This document shows, in pieces, positions 1-5,264 of a stretch of 5,628 bases of DNA. Origin of the DNA: Patescibacteria group bacterium (GTDB lineage Bacteria; Patescibacteriota; JAHJAL01); the NCBI GenBank assembly GCA_018814055.1, contig JAHJAL010000002.1, forward strand, positions 1 to 5,628. The letters run 5' to 3'. Position 1 is the first letter of the stretch; each line of letters begins with the position of its first letter. Under the pieces are notes generated by a model. It saw nothing but the letters and a program-made list of their open reading frames with translations, was not told where the DNA came from and did no database searches. The position numbers were made by a program, and so were the translations under genes.

Positions 1-2
1 CA

Positions 3-869
3 ATGTCTTACCAGATCAAAAAAGCCATCATTCCCGCTGCCGGTTTCGGCACCAGATTTCTGCCTGCCACCAAAGCCATGCCCAAAGAAATGATTCCGAT
101 CATCGACAAACCTGTCATCCAATACATAGTCGAGGAAATCGTCGATGCCGGTATTGAAGATATACTGATCATCACTGGTCGAGGCAAAAGAGCCATCGAA
201 GACCATTTTGACCAATCATTTGAACTCAATTACAACCTCAAGAAAAAAGGCAAGGAAAACCTTCTCAAAGAATTAAGACACATAGAAAAGTTAGCCAACA
301 TACATTATATAAGACAAAAAGAAATCCTCGGTCTCGGACACGCCGTTTTACAAGCCAAAACCTTTGTCGGCGATGAACCTTTTGCGGTACTCTATGGAGA
401 CGACCTCGTCAAATCCAAAACATCATGTATCGGTCAAATATGCGAACTCTATGAACAATACCAAACCTCAATCATGGCCGTATCACCCGTACCCAAAGCC
501 GAAACCAAAAAATACGGCATTATCAAAGGCAAAAAAGATAAAGGTGTTTATTTTGTCGAAGATATAATCGAAAAACCCAATCCCGACAAAGCCCCATCCA
601 ATCTCGCCAGTATTGGCCGATTGGTCCTTGAACCCGAAATTTTCTCTATTCTGGAAAAAACCCCTCCCGGAATAAACAACGAAATTCAACTACCCGACGC
701 CATGCGCGTTCACAACCAAATCAAATCATACGTCGCTACCGAAATCAACGGCACCTGGCACACCACCGGCGACCCACTCAATTACCTGATGACCACGGTC
801 GAATACGCCCTCGACCGTCCGGACCTCAAACATGACTTTATCAAATATCTCCGATCACTTGATATTTAA
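3..869 (+). CDS. galU: UTP--glucose-1-phosphate uridylyltransferase (GalU)
   Basis: Makes UDP-glucose and pyrophosphate from UTP and glucose 1-phosphate in the cytoplasm, supplying glycan and envelope sugar synthesis. The 288 residues match the usual family length of about 290-300, so the gene is complete. Visible family motifs: the nucleotide-binding signature from P11 to P37 (AAGFGTRFLPATKAMPKEM, then D35-K-P), RQKE-x-LGLGHAV at 104-115, the metal-site region LYGDD around D133/D134, IEKP with K192, and NEIQLPDAM near residue 230. The ATG at position 3 fits the normal GalU N-terminus (MS-x(4)-KAIIPAAG). Only two bases lie before it, so its ribosome binding site and promoter are not visible. 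The C-terminal part reads WHTTGDPLNYL, where proteobacterial GalU as I recall it has a different Asp-Gly motif; I take this as lineage variation. It is 22 bases from the next gene, probably cotranscribed. RfbA-type or CugP-type enzymes are less likely because the full GalU signature is present. Confidence 0.95.
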   Translation: MSYQIKKAIIPAAGFGTRFLPATKAMPKEMIPIIDKPVIQYIVEEIVDAGIEDILIITGRGKRAIEDHFDQSFELNYNLKKKGKENLLKELRHIEKLANIHYIRQKEILGLGHAVLQAKTFVGDEPFAVLYGDDLVKSKTSCIGQICELYEQYQTSIMAVSPVPKAETKKYGIIKGKKDKGVYFVEDIIEKPNPDKAPSNLASIGRLVLEPEIFSILEKTPPGINNEIQLPDAMRVHNQIKSYVATEINGTWHTTGDPLNYLMTTVEYALDRPDLKHDFIKYLRSLDI

Positions 870-891
870 TTATTAGTCTTTTTTACCAATC

Positions 892-2232
892 ATGAACCTA
901 CAAAAAAAACTTTTCAAAATTCTCGGCTTGCTCATAATAATTCCTACCGCAGCATTTCTCGCTGGTTGTGGCGAACCGCCCCCACCAACCGCCGAAGATC
1001 CCTGTTTCGGCCAACCCTGTCCCAGTGAAGTCAACCTCACTATCTGGAGATTATTCGACGACCGCGAAGTATTGGAACCTATTATTGAAACATACGCCGA
1101 TATTTGGAAAGCAAAGACCAACACCACCATCAATATTACCTACAAAAAAGTTGACTACGAAAACTACGAAGAACGGCTCATCAAAGCACTGGCTGCCGGC
1201 AAAGGACCGGATATTTTTCAAATCCATAACGACTGGCTGCCGGAATATTGGGAAATTATTTCTCCCATCCCCGGTGAAATCATGACTACCGAGCAATATC
1301 ACGAAAAATTCGTTGAGGTTGCTTACGAAGATTTCTTCTATCAGGACAGTGTTTACGCCATCCCCTTTTCCGTTGACACCCTGGCTCTGTTTTACAATCC
1401 CAGAATTCTGGAAGATTATTTATTCTTTTCTCCACCCACCACCTGGGAACAATTCATTGAACAATCCCAAACCGTTACCGAGATAAACAACGGAATTATA
1501 GACCAGTCAGGCGCTTCCCTGGGCACTGCCGGCAACATCAACCGCGCCACCGACATACTCTACGCCCTCATGCTGCAAAATGATACACTCATGACCTCCC
1601 CCGACCGTACCAGCGCGTCCTTTGCCCTCCCCACCAAAACCTCTACCGGCGAAAACTTCTATCCCGGCCAAAGTTCACTTGATTTTTATACCAGTTTTGC
1701 CAACCCCAACCACGAGAATTACACCTGGAGCCCCAACCTGGTCGGATCGATCGAAGCATTTGAAAAGGGCTTGGTGGCCATGACTATCAATTATTCTTAC
1801 CAAATTCCCACCATCGACAAATTCAAAGATCCGGACCTCTCCTACAAAGTCGCCAACCTGCCCCAAATCTATACCACCGACGATCCGGTATCATATGCCA
1901 ACTACTGGGGTGAAACAGTCAGTGTCCAAAGCCAAAACGCCGCCTGGGCTTGGGATTTTCTAAATTATATCGTTGACAATCAATCATACAATACCCGTAC
2001 CGGCAGTCCCACCTCTCTTCGACAAAAAGCCAAAGACTCAGCCAGTACCTTCAACCACCAGGCATTTTATGCCAAATCTTTTTACAAAATTGATGCCGCC
2101 CGAGTAGATGAAGTTATCTACAACATGATCAATGATGTCACCGAAAACAGCATCCCCTCTGAAGAAGCCATCAACAAAGCCCAAAACGACGTAACCGCCA
2201 TGATGATCAAAGCCAAAGAAGAACAATTATGA
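892..2232 (+). CDS. ABC-type sugar-binding lipoprotein (family 1 extracellular solute-binding protein)
   Basis: Predicted membrane-anchored, substrate-capturing lipoprotein of 446 residues, normal for family 1 binding proteins. The N-terminus is a lipoprotein signal: KK at 5-6, a hydrophobic core at 10-22, and lipobox LAGC with acylated C26. A proline-rich linker with a C38-x4-C43 pair follows. Family features in order: a beta start at LTIWRLF (about 49-55), GKGPDIFQIHNDWLPE in the first lobe, YAIPFSVDTLALFYNP at 155-170, PPTTWEQF at 181-188, a glycine-turn segment GLVAMTINYSYQIP at 293-306, and NAAWAWDFLNYI in the second lobe. The substrate cannot be read from sequence; a sugar or oligosaccharide is the family's usual ligand. 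No permease or ATPase gene is adjacent. Instead the stop codon overlaps the start of a pilin gene, suggesting cotranslation with a secretion-type apparatus. No Shine-Dalgarno precedes the ATG (upstream is TTTTTTACCAATC). Family call firm; transport role inferred. Confidence 0.88.
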   Translation: MNLQKKLFKILGLLIIIPTAAFLAGCGEPPPPTAEDPCFGQPCPSEVNLTIWRLFDDREVLEPIIETYADIWKAKTNTTINITYKKVDYENYEERLIKALAAGKGPDIFQIHNDWLPEYWEIISPIPGEIMTTEQYHEKFVEVAYEDFFYQDSVYAIPFSVDTLALFYNPRILEDYLFFSPPTTWEQFIEQSQTVTEINNGIIDQSGASLGTAGNINRATDILYALMLQNDTLMTSPDRTSASFALPTKTSTGENFYPGQSSLDFYTSFANPNHENYTWSPNLVGSIEAFEKGLVAMTINYSYQIPTIDKFKDPDLSYKVANLPQIYTTDDPVSYANYWGETVSVQSQNAAWAWDFLNYIVDNQSYNTRTGSPTSLRQKAKDSASTFNHQAFYAKSFYKIDAARVDEVIYNMINDVTENSIPSEEAINKAQNDVTAMMIKAKEEQL

Positions 2233-2235
2233 TAA
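2229..2235 (+). promoter_or_regulatory. Stop/start overlap with tandem stops (ATGATAA)
   Basis: The ATG of the first pilin (2229-2231) overlaps the TGA of the binding lipoprotein (2230-2232), and an in-frame TAA (2233-2235) follows that TGA directly. The arrangement implies translational coupling by terminating and re-initiating ribosomes. Only a weak purine stretch (AAAGAAGAA) lies upstream, so coupling may be the main route of initiation. Confidence 0.75.
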
Positions 2236-2684
2236 ATCAATTCAAAACTTACTTGCTGGCTATATTTTTCGCTCTATTGATTCTACTTCCTACACTCACC
2301 CATGCCACCAACACCAACCAGTCTATTGCAAGCGGTATCACCACGATTGCAGCTGATGAATTAAGAGCGCCTTTTCCCGGCGGCAGCACCACCAAAGGAT
2401 CTCTTGCCAAGTATGTTCAAGATTTCTATATCTTCTCCATCTGGCTCATCGCCGGCATCTCCATCATCATGGTAGTCTTTGGCGGATACCAGATGATTGT
2501 CTCTTCCGGCAATCCCGAAGCCATCAACAAAGGCCGCAACACAATCATCTCCGCTCTGGTCAGCTTGGCTCTGCTGGTACTCGCCTATACAATTCTACGT
2601 ATCATCTCCCCCCAAATCGTCGAGGGACACTCCTTTGGCCCGCTCGATCCCGACACCATCGACCCAGAAACTCTTCTTTATTAA
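2229..2684 (+). CDS. T4SS-type pilin-like protein 1 (divergent, long C-terminal tail)
   Basis: A 151-residue two-helix membrane protein resembling TrbC/VirB2-like pilins (Pfam T4SS_pilin type). Residues 1-26 form a Sec signal peptide (hydrophobic 9-20, likely cut after THA26). A Thr/Ser/Gly-rich mature N-terminus of about 40 residues follows, then helix 1 at about 67-91 (FSIWLIAGISIIMVVFGGYQ), the loop SSGNPEAINKGR at 92-103, and helix 2 at about 105-126. With a cleaved signal, both ends would be outside and the basic loop in the cytoplasm, as described for VirB2. It is the most divergent of the seven: the loop has SSGN where most others have AGGN, and a proline- and acid-rich tail of some 20 residues follows helix 2, absent from the others. 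It starts inside the stop codon of the lipoprotein gene, so the two products are probably made in step. Whether it polymerises or serves as a minor or adaptor subunit is not visible. Confidence 0.82.
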   Translation: MINQFKTYLLAIFFALLILLPTLTHATNTNQSIASGITTIAADELRAPFPGGSTTKGSLAKYVQDFYIFSIWLIAGISIIMVVFGGYQMIVSSGNPEAINKGRNTIISALVSLALLVLAYTILRIISPQIVEGHSFGPLDPDTIDPETLLY

Positions 2685-2691
2685 ATATTAC

Positions 2692-3045
2692 ATGTATAAA
2701 AAATCTTTTATAAGCACAATAAGCTTAATCTGGCTGCTTACCCCCGCCTCAGTTCTAGCGGATGACTATCTGGTTGACTTCTTTGGCGGCAAAAAAGAAG
2801 GAACGCTGTTTGAACAGATCGCCCCCTTTCTGGCCAATACCATTTCATTCCTACTCTCCATCGCCGGCTTTGTCGCTACCATATATATCATCTACGCCGG
2901 CTACCTACTCGTCACCTCCCAGGGCAACGAACAGCAAATCGAAACCGGCAAAAAAGCCCTGACCGGTTCAATCATCGGCCTTGTCATCGCCCTCTCCGGC
3001 GTACTCATTATCAATAGTATCAAAATTTGGCTTAAACTGGCTTAA
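2692..3045 (+). CDS. T4SS-type pilin-like protein 2
   Basis: 117 residues from the ATG at 2692, seven bases after pilin 1. The frame is open further upstream, to 2497, but that stretch lies wholly within pilin 1 and encodes nothing pilin-like. The ATG at 2692 gives a proper signal peptide (KK at 3-4, hydrophobic 9-16, cleavage likely after VLA23). The mature protein begins with an acidic, aromatic stretch (DDYLVDFFGG). Helix 1 is at about 50-74 (ISFLLSIAGFVATIYIIYAGYLL), the loop TSQGNEQQIETGKKA at 75-89, and helix 2 at about 92-110. The loop keeps G-N-E but has SQ in place of AG, so it is an outlier together with pilin 1. There is no clear Shine-Dalgarno; the short gap suggests coupling to pilin 1. 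Family membership comes from the shared core; specific role unknown. Confidence 0.83.
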   Translation: MYKKSFISTISLIWLLTPASVLADDYLVDFFGGKKEGTLFEQIAPFLANTISFLLSIAGFVATIYIIYAGYLLVTSQGNEQQIETGKKALTGSIIGLVIALSGVLIINSIKIWLKLA

Positions 3046-3077
3046 TTTTAAAAAAATTTATATTCATATTTATTACC

Positions 3078-3452
3078 GTGCCAACAAACATATTTTACAA
3101 ATCCTTATATTCTTCCATCACCACCCTTGCCAACAATTGTTCAAAACTAACTTTATTTGGATATAAATTTGACAAATGTTCCAGTGAACTCAAATTCGAA
3201 GACATTCTCAGCTTCGTTGTCTACCTGGGATCCAATCTCATCGGCCTGGCCGGCTTCGTCGCTGTCATCTTCATCATCTATGGCGGCATCATGTACATAT
3301 ACGCCGGCGGCAATCCCGAACAAACCAAAAAAGCCAGCACCACCCTCACCTACGCCATCGTCGGCTTCGTCATCGCCCTCACCGCCTACATCATCGTCAA
3401 CACCTTCCTCCAGCAACTGGTCGGTAAACAGCTCACCGAACTCAACCGATAA
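3078..3452 (+). CDS. T4SS-type pilin-like protein 3 (no signal peptide from GTG start; two N-terminal cysteines)
   Basis: 124 residues if translation starts at the GTG at 3078. Core: helix 1 at about 46-72 (GLAGFVAVIFIIYGGIMYIY), loop AGGNPEQTKKA at 76-86, helix 2 at about 90-110. The N-terminus (about 45 residues) is polar, with C21 and C34, and is not a normal signal peptide. The start is uncertain. The frame stays open upstream to a stop at 3033-3035, and codons 3045-3077 read LKKFIFIFITV after an ATT, which looks like the basic and hydrophobic parts of a signal peptide. Use of a rare start such as ATT at 3045, one base into the pilin 2 stop, would restore secretion and place the cysteines outside, where they could form a disulfide. 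No Shine-Dalgarno is visible at either site. The core is rich in C-ending codons while the N-terminal part is AT-rich. Confidence 0.78.
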   Translation: MPTNIFYKSLYSSITTLANNCSKLTLFGYKFDKCSSELKFEDILSFVVYLGSNLIGLAGFVAVIFIIYGGIMYIYAGGNPEQTKKASTTLTYAIVGFVIALTAYIIVNTFLQQLVGKQLTELNR

Positions 3453-3494
3453 AACTCTCTCATCAATCAATAATCAAAAACTAAAAAACCCTAA

Positions 3495-3836
3495 ATGCAA
3501 CTTCAAAAACTCATCTCCCAACCAATCAACATACTTGCCACCGACATATTCGGTGAAATCCGCAGCAACATCGAGGGCATCAACCCCTGGAAAGACGGAA
3601 ACACCAACATCTACGATCTAATATTTCGAATCTTTGAATTCACTTACACTTTTGCCGGTATAGTTCTGGTCGCTTATATCATTTATGGTGGTTTCTTGTA
3701 TATCACCGCCGGCGGCAATGAAGAAAAAATCAAACAAGGCCAAAAAGCAGTAACCAGCGCCATCATTGGCTTTGTACTTGTCCTGGCCGCCGCCATAATT
3801 TTGCGAACCATCAAAACCGTTCTCAAAGTTGAATAA
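3495..3836 (+). CDS. T4SS-type pilin-like protein 4 (no signal peptide)
   Basis: 113 residues. The ATG at 3495 is fixed because an in-frame TAA (3492-3494) directly precedes it. There is no signal peptide; residues 1-40 are a polar, possibly amphipathic segment (ATDIFGEIRSNIEGINPWKDGNTNIYDL). Helix 1 lies at about 43-70 (FTYTFAGIVLVAYIIYGGFLYI), the loop TAGGNEEKIKQGQKA at 71-85, and helix 2 at about 88-106, ending in a basic IKTVLK. The INPWKDGNTNIYDL stretch resembles LNPFAENTENVDIYTL in pilin 7, so the two seem to form a signal-less subgroup. Without a signal peptide, either the N-terminal tail is passed across the membrane another way (for example by YidC) or the topology is reversed. The 42-base gap upstream has no Shine-Dalgarno and no hairpin that I can see. 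Confidence 0.82.
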   Translation: MQLQKLISQPINILATDIFGEIRSNIEGINPWKDGNTNIYDLIFRIFEFTYTFAGIVLVAYIIYGGFLYITAGGNEEKIKQGQKAVTSAIIGFVLVLAAAIILRTIKTVLKVE

Positions 3837-3847
3837 CACTTCTCCCC

Positions 3848-3876
3848 TTGCCAGAAACCAAATATTTTTTTATCCT
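3848..3876 (+). promoter_or_regulatory. Possible weak internal promoter before pilin 5
   Basis: TTGCCA (3848-3853), 17 bases, then TATCCT (3871-3876). The -35 match is good and the -10 match is poor (4 of 6). It lies in the longest gap inside the pilin array (63 bases) and could give pilins 5-7 their own transcript. It may be chance in AT-rich DNA. Confidence 0.2.
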
Positions 3877-3881
3877 AATAA

Positions 3882-3906
3882 TTGACAAGTATATTCAATA
3901 TGTCAA
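3882..3906 (+). promoter_or_regulatory. Small inverted repeat across the pilin 5 start codon
   Basis: TTGACA (3882-3887) and TGTCAA (3901-3906) are exact inverted copies 13 bases apart. The right arm contains the TG of the ATG start (3900-3902). In RNA a hairpin could hide the start; in DNA it could be an operator. Only six base pairs, so chance is quite possible. Confidence 0.2.
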
Positions 3907-4250
3907 AGAAACTAACTTACCTTTACATCTTTCTGACCAGTTTAATCCCCGCCATCGCCCTGGCCGGCGATCCGCAAGGCCCCAAAGACATTCCCGATCC
4001 TTTCGAACAATACGCCGATATCGAAGCACTGATTATCACTATCACCAACTACATACTTAGCATTGCCGGACTTGTCTCGGTCGCGTTTATCATTGTCGGC
4101 GGTTTCCAGTATATCACTGCCGGCGGCAACGAAGAACAAACCAAAAAAGCTATGAAAACACTTACCAATGCCACAGTCGGATTAATTCTAGTCTTCGCCG
4201 CCTACGCGATATATGTAACAATAAAACAAGCACTCAAAATTAATTTATAA
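3900..4250 (+). CDS. T4SS-type pilin-like protein 5
   Basis: 116 residues from ATG 3900. An in-frame TTG at 3882 would add six residues before the lysines, but the ATG gives the cleaner signal peptide: KK at 3-4, hydrophobic 7-20, cleavage likely after ALA22. A short mature N-terminus (GDPQGPKDIPDPFEQYADIE) is rich in proline and acid. Helix 1 is at about 44-70 (YILSIAGLVSVAFIIVGGF), loop TAGGNEEQTKKA at 73-84, helix 2 at about 88-108. By eye it is about two-thirds identical to pilin 6 across the 66-residue core, and the DNA encoding the loop is nearly the same (37 of 40 bases), so the pair looks like the most recent duplication of the array. By analogy with VirB2, the basic loop would face the cytoplasm. 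No Shine-Dalgarno is seen. Confidence 0.85.
   Translation: MSKKLTYLYIFLTSLIPAIALAGDPQGPKDIPDPFEQYADIEALIITITNYILSIAGLVSVAFIIVGGFQYITAGGNEEQTKKAMKTLTNATVGLILVFAAYAIYVTIKQALKINL
4111..4150 (+). repeat. Duplicated loop-coding segment, copy A (in pilin 5)
   Basis: These 40 bases match 4498-4537 in pilin 6 at 37 of 40 positions, and the last 20 (4131-4150) are identical to 4518-4537. They encode the end of helix 1 and the YITAGGNEEQTKKA loop. Shorter versions of the same DNA occur in pilin 3 (around 3318-3335) and pilin 7 (around 4916-4935). This is direct nucleotide evidence of tandem gene duplication. Confidence 0.8.
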
Positions 4251-4273
4251 TTTATTTTAGTATTTAATTATTT

Positions 4274-4277
4274 GGAG
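4274..4277 (+). promoter_or_regulatory. Shine-Dalgarno (GGAG) of pilin 6
   Basis: GGAG ends six bases before the ATG at 4284. It is the only textbook ribosome binding site I see before any gene of the array. A perfect TATAAT also lies at 4246-4251, over the pilin 5 stop, but no good -35 sits upstream of it. Together they hint that pilin 6 is the most strongly translated, possibly the major subunit. Confidence 0.7.
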
Positions 4278-4283
4278 TAAACA

Positions 4284-4670
4284 ATGAAAAAATTAGTCAG
4301 TAAATGCTCTATTGCCATCATGACTATCTACACCCTCCTATTTTACACCCTCCCCGTTTACGCTACCGTTTCCTCTGAAGTTACACGTACCGGCTACCTC
4401 GGCAATGTGGAAAATCTGGCCTTCAAAATCATCAACTACATCCTTGGTGCCGCCGGTTTGGTCGCTGTCATATACCTCATCATCGGTGGATTCAACTACA
4501 TCACTGCCGGAGGCAATGAAGAACAAACCAAAAAAGCCACCAAAACCTTGTTCAACGCCGTTATTGGTCTGGTAATTATTTTTGCCGCCTATGCTATCGT
4601 AGTCACTGTCCAAACCGCCGTCTTTGGCACAGAAGTATCAGATATCAACCCTGTCATCAATGCCCTATAA
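4284..4670 (+). CDS. T4SS-type pilin-like protein 6 (best translation signal)
   Basis: 128 residues. The start is fixed by a good GGAG site. Residues 1-27 are a signal peptide (KK at 2-3, K7, hydrophobic 10-23, likely cut after VYA27). The mature protein has a short N-terminus (TVSSEVTRTGYLGNVENL), helix 1 at about 46-73 (YILGAAGLVAVIYLIIGGF), loop TAGGNEEQTKKA at 74-85, helix 2 at about 89-112, and a C-terminal tail of about 15 residues (FGTEVSDINPVINAL). It carries the array's clearest form of the loop and is closest to pilin 5. Its strong ribosome binding site, unlike its siblings, makes it the best candidate for a major structural pilin; that is inference. Alternative readings such as a holin are unlikely given the signal peptide and the sibling array. 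Confidence 0.87.
   Translation: MKKLVSKCSIAIMTIYTLLFYTLPVYATVSSEVTRTGYLGNVENLAFKIINYILGAAGLVAVIYLIIGGFNYITAGGNEEQTKKATKTLFNAVIGLVIIFAAYAIVVTVQTAVFGTEVSDINPVINAL
4498..4537 (+). repeat. Duplicated loop-coding segment, copy B (in pilin 6)
   Basis: Partner of 4111-4150, differing at three positions, two of them silent third-base changes of the type expected under protein-level constraint (GGC/GGA, AAC/AAT). Confidence 0.8.
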
Positions 4671-4688
4671 ATTTTATAAATCATCTCA

Positions 4689-5030
4689 TTGAGCAATTTT
4701 CTTCAAAATTCTATCACACCACTCTACATCTGGGCGGAGTTCAACTTCTCCGACGAATTAAGCAAACTAAACCCTTTTGCCGAAAATACAGAAAATGTCG
4801 ATATATACACACTACTTACCTATGTCATCCAAACCGCGCTGATTCTTTCCGGACTTATTGCTATCGCTTTTACCGTCATCGGCGGATATCAATACATCAC
4901 CTCCGGCGGCAATCCCGAAAAAACCAAAAAAGCCACCAGCACCATTACTATGTCCATTATTGGGCTGGTCCTTATCCTAGCTGCCGCCCTGGTTGTAAAC
5001 TTCGTTGTTACTTCCATAATCAAGAAATAA
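4689..5030 (+). CDS. T4SS-type pilin-like protein 7 (no signal peptide, TTG start)
   Basis: 113 residues from TTG 4689. An in-frame TAA at 4677-4679 leaves room only for ATC or TTG starts, so no upstream signal peptide can be hidden. The N-terminal 40 residues are acidic (E17, D22, E23, E32, E35, D38 against K26) and include LNPFAENTENVDIYTL, which resembles a stretch in pilin 4. Helix 1 is at about 43-70 (ALILSGLIAIAFTVIGGYQYI), loop TSGGNPEKTKKA at 71-82, helix 2 at about 86-109, ending in IIKK. The acidic N-tail could be passed outward without a signal peptide, or it may stay inside. The gap to pilin 6 is 18 bases with no Shine-Dalgarno. It is the last gene before the terminator. Confidence 0.8.
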   Translation: MSNFLQNSITPLYIWAEFNFSDELSKLNPFAENTENVDIYTLLTYVIQTALILSGLIAIAFTVIGGYQYITSGGNPEKTKKATSTITMSIIGLVLILAAALVVNFVVTSIIKK

Positions 5031-5058
5031 ACGCGAACTCACCTAATTTCGAACAGCC

Positions 5059-5092
5059 AAAAGACAATTTATCCCATATAATTGTCTTTTTT
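5059..5092 (+). terminator. Rho-independent terminator after the pilin array
   Basis: A perfect 11-base inverted repeat, AAAAGACAATT (5059-5069) and AATTGTCTTTT (5080-5090), with a 10-base loop and a six-base T run at 5087-5092. The stem is AU-rich with only two G-C pairs, so it may be leaky. The A run on the left arm means it could also work in reverse. It lies 28 bases after the pilin 7 stop. Confidence 0.75.
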
Positions 5093-5200
5093 GAAGATAA
5101 GGACCCTTTACAATATATGTAATACCTGATATTGTTTAATCCAATAGAAAAAACATCGCCTCGTCCATTAAAAAGTATTTTAGAAAAAACAAGATTTATC
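5093..5200. other. Spacer with no recognised feature
   Basis: AT-rich stretch between the terminator and the next promoter. I see no convincing gene. CAATAT (5111-5116) and ATATTG (5129-5134) form a weak six-base inverted repeat of no clear meaning. The minus-strand frame crossing it has low-complexity content and no supporting signals. Confidence 0.5.
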
Positions 5201-5230
5201 TTGACAAACCCCAAACATTTTTGTTACAAT
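5201..5230 (+). promoter_or_regulatory. Strong sigma-70-type promoter with extended -10
   Basis: A perfect -35 box TTGACA (5201-5206), an 18-base spacer, and -10 TACAAT (5225-5230) preceded by TGT (5222-5224), an extended -10 motif. Transcription would start near 5236-5238, leaving about 28 untranslated bases before the ATG at 5265. It is the best promoter in the window and separates the following gene from the pilin unit. Confidence 0.8.
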
Positions 5231-5264
5231 ATTATGATTTTATATATATAATATTGAACGAAAA

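Noticed and set aside
2230..2232. TGA read as glycine (code 25, as in Gracilibacteria)
   Set aside because: Reading it through would add only one residue before the TAA. The long genes use GGN for glycine and contain no internal TGA, so recoding is not supported.
2497..3045. Longer form of pilin 2 starting inside pilin 1
   Set aside because: The extra 65 codons overlap pilin 1 out of frame and encode nothing pilin-like. The ATG at 2692 gives a normal signal peptide.
3882..3887. TTGACA as a -35 box for pilin 5
   Set aside because: No -10 box lies 16-18 bases downstream, and that spacing would place it inside the coding region.
2229..5030. Small two-helix proteins as phage holins
   Set aside because: Seven paralogues, several with signal peptides, a conserved GGN-type loop and no lysis or phage genes nearby fit pilins better.
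5234..5251. Five-codon upstream frame (MILYI) before the last gene
   Set aside because: Its ATG falls at or before the predicted transcription start, so it is probably not in the mRNA.
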